Source: Marinobacter orientalis
Lineage (GTDB): Bacteria; Pseudomonadota; Gammaproteobacteria; Pseudomonadales; Oleiphilaceae
Direction of reading: 5' to 3'
DNA: 64,000 nt
NCBI RefSeq assembly: GCF_004792665.1
Contig: NZ_SRZX01000004.1
Location: 62,001-126,000 of the forward strand
The translations under genes and the position numbers were made by a program. The notes under the pieces are model-generated. The model did no database searches. It was given only the letters and a program-made list of their open reading frames with translations, and had not been told where the DNA came from. Shown here piece by piece: positions 30,799 through 41,761 of this stretch (position 1 is its first letter; every line of letters starts with the position of its first letter).

Positions 30799-31644
30799 TC
30801 AGCGGGACGCCCTGGCCCTGACATGAATCGGGCCCAGCGTTTGGGCCTGCACCACCTCGATCAGCTGTTCCTTGACCAGCTCAAGTGTCGCCAGGAAACT
30901 GACTACAACACCGAGGCGCCCCTCTTCCGCTATGAACAGGCTTTCGAATGTCACAAACTGATCGTCCCTTAATACCGAAAGTATGGCCGACATGCGCTCA
31001 CGGGTGGACAGCCGCTCTCTTTCAACATGGTGGCTGGTAAACAGATCCGCCCGTTTCAGCACACCCTGGAGTGCCAGCAGAATTTCCCGCAGTTGCACAT
31101 CCGGATGTGGCTGACTCGACGGCATCTTCGGTAATGCTGCCGAAGCGGTGAAGTTGTCCCGCTCCAGCCGTGGCATCTGATCCATGTCTTCAGCTGCCTG
31201 CTTGAAGCGCTCGTACTGCTGCAAACGCCGGATCAGCTCCGCCCGGGGATCCATCTCTTCGTCATCCTCGGCTTCCTGCCGCGGTAGCAACATCCGCGAC
31301 TTGATCTCCGCCAGGGTGGCAGCCATCACCAGGTATTCCGCCGCCAGTTCAAAGCGCAGGGCCTCAACGGCGCCGATGTAATCCATGTACTGCCTGGTGA
31401 TTTCACTGACATCAATGTCCAGGATATCCATGTTCTGGCGCCGGATCAGATACAGCAACAGGTCCAGGGGCCCTTCAAACGCCTCCAGGAACACGGCAAG
31501 GGCATCAGGTGGTATATACAGATCACGGGGAAGATCAACCACCGGTTTACCGGAGACCCTTGCCAGCGGCGCCTGCTCAGCGACAGGAACGGACGCCTCC
31601 GCCACCTCTTCTGCCACTGATTTGCCTGCGGTATCGTCCGTCAT
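30799..31644 (-). CDS. scpA: ScpA condensin kleisin subunit
   Basis: A 281-residue kleisin that bridges the Smc heads. After a variable N-terminus, FEGPLDLLLYLIRRQNMDI (about 54-72) is the ScpA hallmark, followed by YLVMAATLAEIKSRMLLPR. The C-terminal winged helix (about 205-275; RVSFLATLELVKEQLIEV-like) ends the protein. It lies 29 bases after trpS and before scpB on the same strand, so a trpS-scpA-scpB-rluB transcript is plausible. Confidence 0.95.
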   Translation of the reverse strand: MTDDTAGKSVAEEVAEASVPVAEQAPLARVSGKPVVDLPRDLYIPPDALAVFLEAFEGPLDLLLYLIRRQNMDILDIDVSEITRQYMDYIGAVEALRFELAAEYLVMAATLAEIKSRMLLPRQEAEDDEEMDPRAELIRRLQQYERFKQAAEDMDQMPRLERDNFTASAALPKMPSSQPHPDVQLREILLALQGVLKRADLFTSHHVERERLSTRERMSAILSVLRDDQFVTFESLFIAEEGRLGVVVSFLATLELVKEQLIEVVQAQTLGPIHVRARASR

Positions 31645-31673
31645 GGTGTCTCCAGAGTCGTCAGCGCCGGTGT

Positions 31674-32888
31674 TCAGCGATAGCTCAGCCCCATAGCCGC
31701 GCGAACTTCCTCGAGGGTATCCCGCGCCGCGTCCCGGGCATGCTCACAGCCTTCTTCAATAATGGCGTTGACCAGATCAGGATTGCTCTCATACTCCCGC
31801 GCACGTTCGTGCAGCGGGCGCTGCTCTTCAATGATCGACTCAATCAGCGGCTTCTTGCAGTCCAGGCAGCCAATGCCGGCACTGCGGCAGCCGGTTTGCA
31901 CCCATTCCTGGGTGTCGGCATCGGAGTACACCTTGTGCAGCCCCCAGACCGGGCACTTCTCAGGTTCCCCCGGATCGGTCCTGCGCACACGTTGCGGATC
32001 CGTCTGCATGGTGCGAACCTTCTGGGCCACGCTGTCCGGCGCCTCGCGCAGGCCGATGTAATTGTTATAGGATTTGGACATTTTCTGGCCGTCCAGGCCT
32101 GGCATTTTCGATTCCGGTGTCAATAACGGCTGGGGCTCAGGCAGGATCACCTTGCCGCCGCCTTCAATATAACCGTAAAGCCGCTCACGGTCCCCCAGGG
32201 AGATGTTCTGCTGTTCCTTGAGCAGGGCCCGGGCCGTCTCCAGCGCCTCCATATCGCCCTCTTCCTGATAGCGCTTCTTCAGAGTGCGGTAGAGTTTTGC
32301 GTTTTTCTTGCCCATTTTGACGATGGCGCCCTCGGCATGCTCTTCAAATCCGGGTTCACGACCGTACAGGTGGTTGAAACGGCGTGCGATTTCCCGCGTG
32401 ATCTCAACGTGGGAGACCTGGTCTGCGCCTACGGGTACCCGTCCTGCCCGGTACATGAGAATGTCCGCGCTCTGCAGCAACGGGTAACCCAGAAAACCGT
32501 AGGTAGCCAGATCCTTCTCACGCAGCTTTTCCTGCTGGTCCTTGTACGTGGGGATGCGCTCAAGCCAACCCAGCGGCGTTATCATCGACAGCAGCAGGTG
32601 CAGCTCGGCATGCTCAGGCACCTTGGACTGGATAAACATTGTGGAGGAGCCGGGATTGACACCGGCCGCCAGCCAGTCAATCACCATATCCCAGACGCTT
32701 CCCTGGATATCGCTGGGATCGTCGTAGTTGGTAGTCAGCGCGTGCCAGTCCGCGACGAAGAAAAAGCACTCGAATTCATGCTGGAGTTTGACCCAGTTCT
32801 TCAGAACACCGTGATAATGGCCAAGGTGCAACTTGCCGGTGGGACGCATGCCGGACAAAATCCGTTGCTGGGAATCGACAGAACTCAA
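31674..32888 (-). CDS. trpS: TrpS tryptophanyl-tRNA synthetase with a probable [4Fe-4S] motif
   Basis: A 404-residue class I synthetase charging tRNA-Trp. The class I signatures are HLGH (residues 21-24) and KMSKS (269-273). It is longer than E. coli TrpRS, with an extra segment at about 190-260. Four cysteines, C312, C334, C341 and C344 (spacing x21-x6-x2), closely match the [4Fe-4S]-binding anticodon-domain motif known from Thermotoga TrpRS. The start is TTG, placed 7 bases after AAGGAG; the nearby ATG is out of frame and meets a stop after two codons. A good promoter lies upstream at 32945-32973. Confidence 0.95.
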   Translation of the reverse strand: MSSVDSQQRILSGMRPTGKLHLGHYHGVLKNWVKLQHEFECFFFVADWHALTTNYDDPSDIQGSVWDMVIDWLAAGVNPGSSTMFIQSKVPEHAELHLLLSMITPLGWLERIPTYKDQQEKLREKDLATYGFLGYPLLQSADILMYRAGRVPVGADQVSHVEITREIARRFNHLYGREPGFEEHAEGAIVKMGKKNAKLYRTLKKRYQEEGDMEALETARALLKEQQNISLGDRERLYGYIEGGGKVILPEPQPLLTPESKMPGLDGQKMSKSYNNYIGLREAPDSVAQKVRTMQTDPQRVRRTDPGEPEKCPVWGLHKVYSDADTQEWVQTGCRSAGIGCLDCKKPLIESIIEEQRPLHERAREYESNPDLVNAIIEEGCEHARDAARDTLEEVRAAMGLSYR

Positions 32889-32944
32889 AGCATGAACTCC
32901 TTCTGTTTATAGGGAACAGCCATCTTATTCGAGGCTGACCGGGC

Positions 32945-32973
32945 ATTATAGACTTATGTGCACCCGGCGTTAA
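32945..32973 (-). promoter_or_regulatory. Sigma-70 promoter of trpS
   Basis: On the minus strand TTAACG (32968-32973), 17-base spacer, TATAAT (32945-32950). The -10 is perfect. The leader to the TTG start is about 50 bases. Its -35 overlaps the inner arm of the dyad at 32970-33007. Confidence 0.6.
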
Positions 32974-33007
32974 GGTACCTTTTAAAAACCTGTCACCGGC
33001 ACCTTAA
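32970..33007. repeat. Dyad TTAAGGTACC / GGCACCTTAA upstream of trpS
   Basis: TTAAGGTACC (32970-32979) and GGCACCTTAA (32998-33007) form an inverted repeat of 10-bp arms with one mismatch, separated by 18 bases. It sits between the suc terminator and the trpS promoter, touching the -35. It could be an operator or part of the terminator's distal structure. Confidence 0.45.
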
Positions 33008-33048
33008 AACAAAAAACCCCCGGAAGTCCGCAAGGCAGACCCGGGGGC
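33007..33048 (-). terminator. Strong terminator of the sdh-suc-lpd cluster
   Basis: On the minus strand a CCCCCGG ... CCGGGGG stem with inner pairing is followed by TTTTTTGTTTT (ending near 33007). It lies just after sucD, marking the end of the TCA-cycle transcript. Confidence 0.92.
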
Positions 33049-33068
33049 TTTGATTCACCGGCGGAGAT

Positions 33069-33941
33069 TTACCAGCCAGTCACTTCCTTCAGCGCCTTGC
33101 CGATTTCAGCCAGGCTACGCACGGTCTTGACACCCGCATCGTTCAGGGCGGCAAACTTCTCGTCTGCTGTACCCTTACCACCGGAAATAATGGCGCCAGC
33201 GTGGCCCATACGCTTACCCGGAGGAGCTGTGACACCGGCGATGTAAGCCACTACTGGCTTGCTGACATTTTCCTTGATGAAGGCAGCAGCTTCTTCCTCG
33301 GCGGTACCGCCGATCTCGCCGATCATCACGATGGCCTCAGTCTGCGGATCGTCCTGCAGCAGTTGCAGGATATCGATGAAGTTGGAGCCCGGAATCGGGT
33401 CCCCACCAATACCGACACAGCTGGACTGACCGTAGCCGAAGTCCGTGGTCTGCTTGACCGCTTCGTAAGTCAGGGTGCCTGAACGGGAGACAATGCCCAC
33501 CTTGCCCGGCTTGTGGATATGGCCCGGCATGATACCGATCTTGCTCTCGCCCGGCGTGATCACACCCGGACAGTTGGGCCCGATCATACGAACGCCCTTG
33601 CGATCCACGTACTCTTTTGCGTAGAGCATATCGATGGTCGGGATGCCCTCGGTGATGCATACAATCAGCTCGATGCCAGCGTCTGCAGCTTCGATGATCG
33701 CGTCTTTGCAGAACGGTGCCGGAACATAGATTACGGTGGCTTCCGCGCCCGTTTTCTCGACCGCTTCACGTACGGTATTGAATACCGGCAGGCCGAGATG
33801 CTCGGTCCCGCCCTTACCGGGGCTGACGCCACCTACCATTTTGGTGCCATACTCGATGGCCTGCTCAGAGTGGAAGGTACCCTGTGCGCCGGTAAAGCCC
33901 TGGCAGATAACTTTGGTGTCTTTGTTGATCAGGATGCTCAT
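33069..33941 (-). CDS. sucD: SucD succinyl-CoA synthetase alpha subunit
   Basis: A 290-residue subunit that binds CoA and carries the phosphohistidine. It has the N-terminal CoA-binding Rossmann domain ([19 protein letters not shown]), the [12 protein letters not shown] segment, and the active histidine H247 in [12 protein letters not shown]. With SucC it converts succinyl-CoA to succinate with nucleotide phosphorylation. Its start overlaps the sucC stop by one base (TAATG), indicating translational coupling. It is the last gene before a strong terminator. Confidence 0.98.
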   Translation of the reverse strand: MSILINKDTKVICQGFTGAQGTFHSEQAIEYGTKMVGGVSPGKGGTEHLGLPVFNTVREAVEKTGAEATVIYVPAPFCKDAIIEAADAGIELIVCITEGIPTIDMLYAKEYVDRKGVRMIGPNCPGVITPGESKIGIMPGHIHKPGKVGIVSRSGTLTYEAVKQTTDFGYGQSSCVGIGGDPIPGSNFIDILQLLQDDPQTEAIVMIGEIGGTAEEEAAAFIKENVSKPVVAYIAGVTAPPGKRMGHAGAIISGGKGTADEKFAALNDAGVKTVRSLAEIGKALKEVTGW

Positions 33942-35113
33942 TATTTACCCCCCGCGGCTTTTACGACTTGCTCTGCCGCGTTCGACAGACTGGTGGCAGC
34001 AATGATGTTCAGGCCGCTATCGGCGAGTACCTTGGTGCCAGTTTCTGCGTTGTTGCCCTCAAGGCGAACAACCACGGGAACCTTCACGCCCACTTCCTTG
34101 ACCGCACCGATGATGCCCTCTGCAATCATGTCACAGCGGACAATACCACCAAAGATGTTGACCAGAACGGCCTTGACGTTGGCATCGGACAGAATGATCT
34201 TGAACGCCTCGGAAACGCGCTCCTTGGTAGCTCCGCCGCCAACGTCCAGGAAGTTGGCAGGCTGGCCGCCGGACAGCTTGATGATGTCCATGGTGCCCAT
34301 GGCCAGGCCGGCGCCGTTAACCATGCAGCCGATGTTGCCTTCCAGCGCCACGTAGTTGAGCTCCCACTTGGCAGCTTCCGCTTCCCGGGAATCTTCCTGG
34401 GAGGGATCGTGCATTTCGTGGATTTTCTTCTGGCGGTAAAGTGCGTTGCCGTCGACGCCAATCTTGGCATCCAGGCAGTGCAGGTCTCCGGCCGGGGTAA
34501 TAACCAGCGGGTTGATTTCCAGCAGCGCCAGATCACGCTCTTCAAACAGCTTTGCCAGACCCAGGAAAATCTTGGTGAACTGGCCAATCTGCTTGCCTTC
34601 CAGGCCCAGCTTGAAGGCAAGCTCACGGCCCTGATACGGCTGCGCGCCTACCAGTGGATCGACTTCGGCCCGGAGGATCTTCTCGGGGGTTTCTTCGGCT
34701 ACCTTCTCGATCTCGACACCGCCCTCGGTGGACGCCATGAACACGATACGACGGGTGCCACGGTCAACAACCGCACCCAGGTAAAGCTCCTGGTCGATAT
34801 CGGTCAGCGACTCAACAAGGATCTTGCTGACCGGCTGGCCATTCTCGTCGGTCTGGTAGGTGACCAGGTTCTTGCCCAGCCAGTTTTCGGCAAAAGCGCG
34901 GATCTCGTCCTTGCTCTTGACCAGCTTGACACCGCCGGCCTTGCCGCGGCCACCGGCATGTACCTGGGCCTTTACTACCCATGCGTCACCGCCAATCTCG
35001 TCAGCGGCAGCCACTGCTTCCTTGGGGGTATCGCAGGCAATGCCCTTTGATACCGGCAGGCCATATTCAGCGAACAGCTGCTTGCCCTGATATTCATGCA
35101 AATTCATAGTCAA
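33941..35113 (-). CDS. sucC: SucC succinyl-CoA synthetase beta subunit
   Basis: A 390-residue nucleotide- and succinate-binding subunit. It starts [20 protein letters not shown], has the ATP-grasp domain ([19 protein letters not shown]), LEINPLVIT, and the C-terminal ligase half with [18 protein letters not shown]. Length matches the family. It is downstream of lpdA by about 30 bases and coupled to sucD by a one-base overlap. Confidence 0.98.
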   Translation of the reverse strand: MTMNLHEYQGKQLFAEYGLPVSKGIACDTPKEAVAAADEIGGDAWVVKAQVHAGGRGKAGGVKLVKSKDEIRAFAENWLGKNLVTYQTDENGQPVSKILVESLTDIDQELYLGAVVDRGTRRIVFMASTEGGVEIEKVAEETPEKILRAEVDPLVGAQPYQGRELAFKLGLEGKQIGQFTKIFLGLAKLFEERDLALLEINPLVITPAGDLHCLDAKIGVDGNALYRQKKIHEMHDPSQEDSREAEAAKWELNYVALEGNIGCMVNGAGLAMGTMDIIKLSGGQPANFLDVGGGATKERVSEAFKIILSDANVKAVLVNIFGGIVRCDMIAEGIIGAVKEVGVKVPVVVRLEGNNAETGTKVLADSGLNIIAATSLSNAAEQVVKAAGGK

Positions 35114-35143
35114 TTTCCCGAATTAAAAAATTCCTGGTTTGCG

Positions 35144-36586
<1,443 letters not shown>

Positions 36587-36619
36587 TTATCCCGTTTATC
36601 CAATTCGTTAAGTGTCGGC

Positions 36620-37870
36620 TCAGACGTCCAGCAGAATGCGTGCCGGATCCTCAAGCATTTCCTTGATGGCTACCAGGAACTGTACCGCTTCCTTGCCATC
36701 GATCATGCGGTGGTCATAGGAGAGAGCCAGATACATCATCGGCTGGATTTCCACCTTGCCGTTCACCGCCATCGGACGCTCCTGAATCTTGTGCATGCCC
36801 AGGATCGCGGTCTGCGGGGGATTCAGAATCGGCGTGGAAATCAATGATCCAAAGATACCACCGTTAGTGATGGTGAACGTGCCACCGGTCATTTCATCGA
36901 TGCCAAGCTTGCCTTCTTTGGCCTTGGTTCCGTACTCGACGATTTTCTTTTCAATGCCGGCAAGGCCAAGTGCATCGGCGTCACGCACAACAGGCACAAC
37001 CAGGCCACGGTCGCTTGACACCGCGATACCGATATCCTGGTAGCCATGGTAAACCATGTCGTTACCGTCGATGGACGCATTTACCGCCGGGAAACGTTTC
37101 AGCGCTTCGGTAGCGGCCTTGGTGAAGAACGACATGAAGCCGAGTTTGACCCCGTGACGTTTCTCGAAGCTTTCCTTGTACTGCTTGCGCAGTTCCATGA
37201 CCGGTCCCATGTTCACTTCGTTGAACGTAGTAAGCATGGCGGCAGTTTGCTGCGCATTGACCAGGCGCTTGGCGATGCTGGCCCGCAGCCGGGTCATTGG
37301 CACACGCTTTTCAGGGCGCTCGCCGGAGCCCAGGTCGACCTGCGGCATATCGCCGGCGGGCTTCGCTTCCGCAGCTGAAGTGGTACCTGAAGATTTCGCC
37401 GTATCTATATGATTCTGAACATCTTCCTTGGTAACACGACCGTCTTTTCCGGTACCTTTAACGGCATCCGGATTGACATTGTTCTCTTCTGCCAGCTTGC
37501 GGGCCGCGGGGCTCAGAATGGCTTCGCCGGAGGATCTGGCAGTTTCTTCAGAGGGCTGTTCGGTCGCCTCTTCCTTCTTGCCTTCCTCTTTTCCGCCATC
37601 ATCCTTGGCAGCAGGCTTTGATTCGCCCGCAGCCCCTTCCTTGAAGGTTCCGACCACTTCACCGCTTTCCACGGTGTCGCCTTCACCCTTTAGTATTTCC
37701 TCAATCACACCATCAGCCGGAGCGACCACCTCGAGCACGACCTTGTCGGTTTCAATATCGACAATCAGCTCGTCACGGGAACAGGCTTCGCCGGGCTGCT
37801 TGTGCCAGGTCGCGACTGTGCCTTCTGCGACCGACTCTGGGAATACGGGGGCTTTTATTTCAGTTGACAT
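36620..37870 (-). CDS. sucB: SucB dihydrolipoamide succinyltransferase (E2)
   Basis: A 416-residue core enzyme of the 2-oxoglutarate dehydrogenase complex. A single lipoyl domain (1-76) has the attachment lysine K43 in ETDKVVLE. A charged K/E-rich linker (about 80-115) and a peripheral subunit-binding domain (about 118-155; [14 protein letters not shown]) lead to the acyltransferase domain with catalytic H387 and D391 (SYDHRMIDG). It lies 25 bases downstream of sucA and 36 upstream of lpdA. Confidence 0.97.
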   Translation of the reverse strand: MSTEIKAPVFPESVAEGTVATWHKQPGEACSRDELIVDIETDKVVLEVVAPADGVIEEILKGEGDTVESGEVVGTFKEGAAGESKPAAKDDGGKEEGKKEEATEQPSEETARSSGEAILSPAARKLAEENNVNPDAVKGTGKDGRVTKEDVQNHIDTAKSSGTTSAAEAKPAGDMPQVDLGSGERPEKRVPMTRLRASIAKRLVNAQQTAAMLTTFNEVNMGPVMELRKQYKESFEKRHGVKLGFMSFFTKAATEALKRFPAVNASIDGNDMVYHGYQDIGIAVSSDRGLVVPVVRDADALGLAGIEKKIVEYGTKAKEGKLGIDEMTGGTFTITNGGIFGSLISTPILNPPQTAILGMHKIQERPMAVNGKVEIQPMMYLALSYDHRMIDGKEAVQFLVAIKEMLEDPARILLDV

Positions 37871-37895
37871 CTCGGGTCCTTAGTTCGGTAGCTCG

Positions 37896-40733
37896 TCAGA
37901 TTTCAAACGCGTCGTTAACCAGTTTTTTCTGCTCTTCAATGTGGACGGACATATGCCCACAGGCGGGAGCAGCAGAAGCGTCACGACCCGCATACTGAAG
38001 ATAAAGTTTGGGGTTGTGGCGATGCAGGGCATTTCTCATGTGATGCTGACTGCTGTACCAGGCACCCTGGTTCATCGGCTCTTCCTGACACCAGACTACG
38101 TGCTTGAGCTTGCTGTACTGGCTCAGGAGCTCATCCAGGTCATCCCCGGGGAACGGATACAGTTGCTCGATCCGAACGATCGCGACGTCATGCCGCTCGT
38201 CGGCCTTTTTGCGCTCCAGCAGATCAAAATAGACCTTGCCGCTGCACAGGATCAGGCGATCGACCTTCTTCGGATCGGAAAGCTCTTTCTCAGGCAGCAC
38301 AGTCTTGAAAGTGCCGGATGTCAGATCCTCGAGATCAGAGGTTGCCTCTTTATGCCGCAGCAGACTCTTGGGAGTGATGGCTACCAGCGGCTTACGCAGT
38401 GGGCGTTTGACCTGACGTCGAAGCATGTGGAACACCTGCGACGGGGTAGTAGGCACACATACCTGAATATTGTGTTCTGCGGAAAGCTGCAGGAAGCGCT
38501 CAAGACGTGCTGAGCTGTGCTCCGGACCCTGCCCTTCGTAGCCGTGGGGCAACAGCAGGGTCAGGCCACACAGGCGCCCCCACTTATGCTCGCCACTGGT
38601 CAGGAACTGATCAATGACCACCTGGGCGCCGTTGGCAAAGTCACCAAACTGGGCCTCCCAGACAATCAGACCTTTGGGAGCAGTGGTTGCATAACCATAT
38701 TCGAATGCCATGACTGCTTCTTCGGACAGCAGGGAGTCGAAAATTTCGAATCTCGGCTGGTCCTCCGCGATATGCTTGAGGGCGGTATGGGTCGCGCCGT
38801 CTTTCTGGTTGTGCAGCACAGCGTGGCGGTGAGAGAAGGTACCGCGGCCAACGTCCTGCCCGGTAATACGTATCGGGTGTCCCTCCTCGAGAAGCGTCGC
38901 ATAGGCCATGATCTCGCCGTAGCCCCAGTTGATGGGCAGGGCGCCGGCCGTCATCTTCTCGCGATCACTCATGATCTTGGAGACCTGGCGCTGCACACTG
39001 AAACCTTCCGGTATATGGGTCAGCTTTTTGCCAAGCCTCTGGATTGTCTTCAGGGCGACACTGGACTTGCACTTTGCTGTCCATTCGTGGCCCAGATAGG
39101 GGGTCCAGTCTACATAGAGCTCTTTATTGGGCTCTTTGACCAGGGACTTGACCACATGATCGCCCTTGTCCAGTTCGTCGCGATAGTCCAGTTCGAGCTG
39201 CTTGGCTTCCTCCTCGGAGATAATCCCGTCTGCCACCAGTTTTTCGGCGTAAAGGTTGCGGGTGGTCGTCAGCTTGCGAATCTTGTCGTACATCACCGGC
39301 TGGGTGGCAGCCGGCTCGTCTGCCTCATTGTGGCCACGGCGGCGGTAGCACACCAGGTCAATCACCACGTCGTTCTTGAACTCGTGGCGATAATCCATGG
39401 CCATCTGGGTGACAAACATCACGGCTTCGGGGTCGTCCGCGTTCACGTGCAGGATCGGGGCCTGGATCATCTTGGCCACATCGGTGCAGTATTCAGTCGA
39501 CCGGGCGTCTTCCTGTTTGCTGGTGGTAAAACCAACCTGGTTGTTGATGACGATATGAATGGTACCGCCAACGCCATAGCCCCTGGTCTGGGACATCTGG
39601 AAGGTTTCCATGACCACGCCCTGACCTGCAAAGGCTGCGTCACCATGCATGATGATGGGTACACACTGAGTGCCGTTGGGATCTTCACGACGGGTCTGAC
39701 GGGCGCGAACAGAGCCTACAACCACTGGCGAGACAATCTCCAGATGCGACGGGTTAAAGGCAAGTGCCAGATGGATTTCACCACCTTCGGTCATGACGTT
39801 GGATGAGAAACCCTGGTGGTACTTGACGTCACCCGAGCCTGAATCGGCGAGTTTCTTGCCCTCGAATTCATCGAACAGTTCTTTCGGGTTTTTGCCAAGC
39901 GTGTTAACCAGGACATTCAGGCGGCCACGATGGGCCATACCCAGCACAATTTCCTTGGCACCGTAGCTGCCCGCCCTCTGGATAAGTTCATCCAGGCAGG
40001 GAATCAGGGTCTCACCACCCTCAAGGCCAAAACGTTTCACACCGGGGTAACGGGAACCAAGGTATTTTTCCAGCCCTTCTGCAGCCGTGAGACGCTCAAG
40101 AAGGTGCTTGCGGGTGCCGGCTTCGTAATTCGGACGGGAGCGTACGGGTTCCATCCGCTGCTGGAACCAGCGCTTGATCCGCGTATCCACAACATGCATG
40201 TACTCGGCGCCAATACTTCCGCAATACGTCTCGCGAAGGCCGCCAACAATATCCCGAAGCTTCATGGTCTCGGAACCGAAGTTCAGGGAACCGGTCTGAA
40301 ACTCAAGGTCGTAATCCGTTTCGGAAAGCTCATGGAACGAAGGGTCGAGATCTTCAACCTGAGGACGTTTCCAGACCCCCAGGGGATCAAGCTTTGCTTC
40401 CTGATGGCCGCGGAAACGAAAGGCGTTGATCAGCTGGAGCACACGAATCTGCTTCCTGTCTGCATCAGACGTTGCGCTGGCAGGTACACCGCCGGTGGCA
40501 AGAAAACGCTGATTGCGGGAAATGTGCTCAAACTGCTGGCGTATAGATGAATGATCTATATCGCGGCCTTTGTAGCCATCCACACTGGGAAGTTTATCGA
40601 AATAGCTGCGCCATTCTTCGGGAATGGCATTGGGGTCTTTCAGGTAGGTTTCGAAAAGCTGTTCAACATAGGCAAGATTGCCACCTTGAAGGTGGGAAGT
40701 CTGCCATAACTGCTCCATTATGCTTTCGTGCAT
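37896..40733 (-). CDS. sucA: SucA 2-oxoglutarate dehydrogenase (E1)
   Basis: A 945-residue thiamine-diphosphate enzyme that decarboxylates 2-oxoglutarate. The start at 40733 gives MHESIMEQLWQTSHLQGGN, the usual N-terminus, with AAGGTGAG before it. The frame is open for 67 more codons upstream, but these look non-coding and include a predicted promoter. ThDP motifs are present (FGLEGGETLIPCLDELI, HRGRLNVL, HGDAAFAGQGVV), as are the transketolase-like domain (EAQFGDFANGAQVVIDQF) and the C-terminal E1 domain (WCQEEPMNQGAW). It lies between sdhB and sucB. Confidence 0.97.
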   Translation of the reverse strand: MHESIMEQLWQTSHLQGGNLAYVEQLFETYLKDPNAIPEEWRSYFDKLPSVDGYKGRDIDHSSIRQQFEHISRNQRFLATGGVPASATSDADRKQIRVLQLINAFRFRGHQEAKLDPLGVWKRPQVEDLDPSFHELSETDYDLEFQTGSLNFGSETMKLRDIVGGLRETYCGSIGAEYMHVVDTRIKRWFQQRMEPVRSRPNYEAGTRKHLLERLTAAEGLEKYLGSRYPGVKRFGLEGGETLIPCLDELIQRAGSYGAKEIVLGMAHRGRLNVLVNTLGKNPKELFDEFEGKKLADSGSGDVKYHQGFSSNVMTEGGEIHLALAFNPSHLEIVSPVVVGSVRARQTRREDPNGTQCVPIIMHGDAAFAGQGVVMETFQMSQTRGYGVGGTIHIVINNQVGFTTSKQEDARSTEYCTDVAKMIQAPILHVNADDPEAVMFVTQMAMDYRHEFKNDVVIDLVCYRRRGHNEADEPAATQPVMYDKIRKLTTTRNLYAEKLVADGIISEEEAKQLELDYRDELDKGDHVVKSLVKEPNKELYVDWTPYLGHEWTAKCKSSVALKTIQRLGKKLTHIPEGFSVQRQVSKIMSDREKMTAGALPINWGYGEIMAYATLLEEGHPIRITGQDVGRGTFSHRHAVLHNQKDGATHTALKHIAEDQPRFEIFDSLLSEEAVMAFEYGYATTAPKGLIVWEAQFGDFANGAQVVIDQFLTSGEHKWGRLCGLTLLLPHGYEGQGPEHSSARLERFLQLSAEHNIQVCVPTTPSQVFHMLRRQVKRPLRKPLVAITPKSLLRHKEATSDLEDLTSGTFKTVLPEKELSDPKKVDRLILCSGKVYFDLLERKKADERHDVAIVRIEQLYPFPGDDLDELLSQYSKLKHVVWCQEEPMNQGAWYSSQHHMRNALHRHNPKLYLQYAGRDASAAPACGHMSVHIEEQKKLVNDAFEI

Positions 40734-40869
40734 TTTGAATAGCTCACCTTGGGCTGGTGCGGGGAGCTGGCAATGGTCGGCCAGGGGTATATCTGAGTCA
40801 ATACGGGTTTTTACGGGATCGACTGTGGCCACCACATCCAACCAGGATGTTTTCCGTTCCCCGGTGGTT

Positions 40870-40898
40870 ATTATACTCAGCAAAGCCACAGGGGGAAC
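40870..40898 (-). promoter_or_regulatory. Candidate internal promoter of sucA
   Basis: On the minus strand a perfect TATAAT (40870-40875) lies about 130 bases upstream of the sucA ATG, with GTTCCC at -35 (17-base spacer). The poor -35 is overlapped by the palindrome at 40893-40911, so an activator or repressor may act here. The gap 40734-41043 holds no gene. Confidence 0.4.
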
Positions 40899-40911
40899 CT
40901 TATAGGTTCCC
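40893..40911. promoter_or_regulatory. Palindrome over the predicted sucA -35
   Basis: GGGAACC-TTATA-GGTTCCC is a perfect 7+7 inverted repeat with a 5-base centre. It overlaps the -35 position of the predicted sucA promoter. It could be an operator or form a small hairpin in read-through transcripts from sdhCDAB. Confidence 0.5.
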
Positions 40912-40967
40912 GCCACGGCCTGCATAGTGTGCACCCTGCTAAGACCTTTGACTATAAGCCTTTGGTT

Positions 40968-40995
40968 GAAGGGCCCGCATCGTTGCGGGCCCTTC
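40968..40995. terminator. GC-rich hairpin between sdhB and sucA
   Basis: A perfect 12-bp stem, GAAGGGCCCGCA with TGCGGGCCCTTC, around a TCGT loop. No T-run follows on the minus strand, so it may be an attenuating or mRNA-stabilising hairpin between sdhB and sucA and not a full terminator. Confidence 0.6.
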
Positions 40996-41043
40996 CAGGT
41001 GCCAAACGTGTCAGCACAGTATAGCGTCTGTTCCAGATTCTGC

Positions 41044-41748
41044 TTATGTTGCCCGCTGAAGCAGAAGATTGCGGATGTGGCCGATTGCCCTTGTCGGGTT
41101 CAGGCCTTTAGGACATACGCTGACACAGTTCATGATGCCACGGCAGCGGAATACGCTGAACGGGTCGTCAAGATTGGCAAGCCGCTCTGCCTGGGCGGTA
41201 TCACGGCTGTCCGCTAAAAAGCGGTAGGCCTGGAGCAGGCCCGCCGGACCAATGAACTTTTCCGGATTCCACCAGAATGACGGGCAAGCCGTGGAACAGC
41301 ATGCACAGAGAATACACTCATACAGACCATCCAGTTTTTCCCGGTCTTCCGGAGACTGATACCGCTCAATGGCAGGTGCCGGGTTATCGTTAAGCAGGTA
41401 CGGCATCACCTTTTCATACTGCTTGTAGAACAGGCTCATGTCGACTACCAGGTCGCGGATAACCGGCAGGCCGGGCAGCGGGCGCAGCACCAGCTTGTTA
41501 TCCTTGACAACTTCTGACATCGGGGTAATGCAGGCAAGACCGTTCTTGCCATTCATGTTCATGCCATCAGAGCCACAAACACCCTCACGGCAGGAGCGAC
41601 GATAAGCCATTGACGGATCGCGCTCCTTGATCAGGTTGAGCACATCAAGGACCATCAGATCCTTGCCTTCCGGCACCTCAACCTCCACGTCCTGCATGTA
41701 GGGCGCGTTGTCGGTCTCCGGGTTATAGCGATAAAGGCTCACTAACAT
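41044..41748 (-). CDS. sdhB: SdhB succinate dehydrogenase iron-sulfur subunit
   Basis: A 234-residue electron-transfer subunit of complex II. All three cluster motifs are present: the [2Fe-2S] site CREGVCGSDG with its distal C, the [4Fe-4S] site CILCACCSTACP, and the [3Fe-4S] region CRGIMNCVSVCPKGL. It lies 13 bases after sdhA and ends the sdhCDAB part, followed by the hairpin at 40968-40995. Confidence 0.98.
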   Translation of the reverse strand: MLVSLYRYNPETDNAPYMQDVEVEVPEGKDLMVLDVLNLIKERDPSMAYRRSCREGVCGSDGMNMNGKNGLACITPMSEVVKDNKLVLRPLPGLPVIRDLVVDMSLFYKQYEKVMPYLLNDNPAPAIERYQSPEDREKLDGLYECILCACCSTACPSFWWNPEKFIGPAGLLQAYRFLADSRDTAQAERLANLDDPFSVFRCRGIMNCVSVCPKGLNPTRAIGHIRNLLLQRAT

Positions 41749-41761
41749 TTGGACGTCCCCT

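Noticed and set aside
40734..40934. Possible 67-residue N-terminal extension of SucA
   Set aside because: The frame is open, but the extension does not resemble the family, the ATG at 40733 has a good ribosome site and the usual N-terminus, and the region contains a TATAAT promoter and palindrome.
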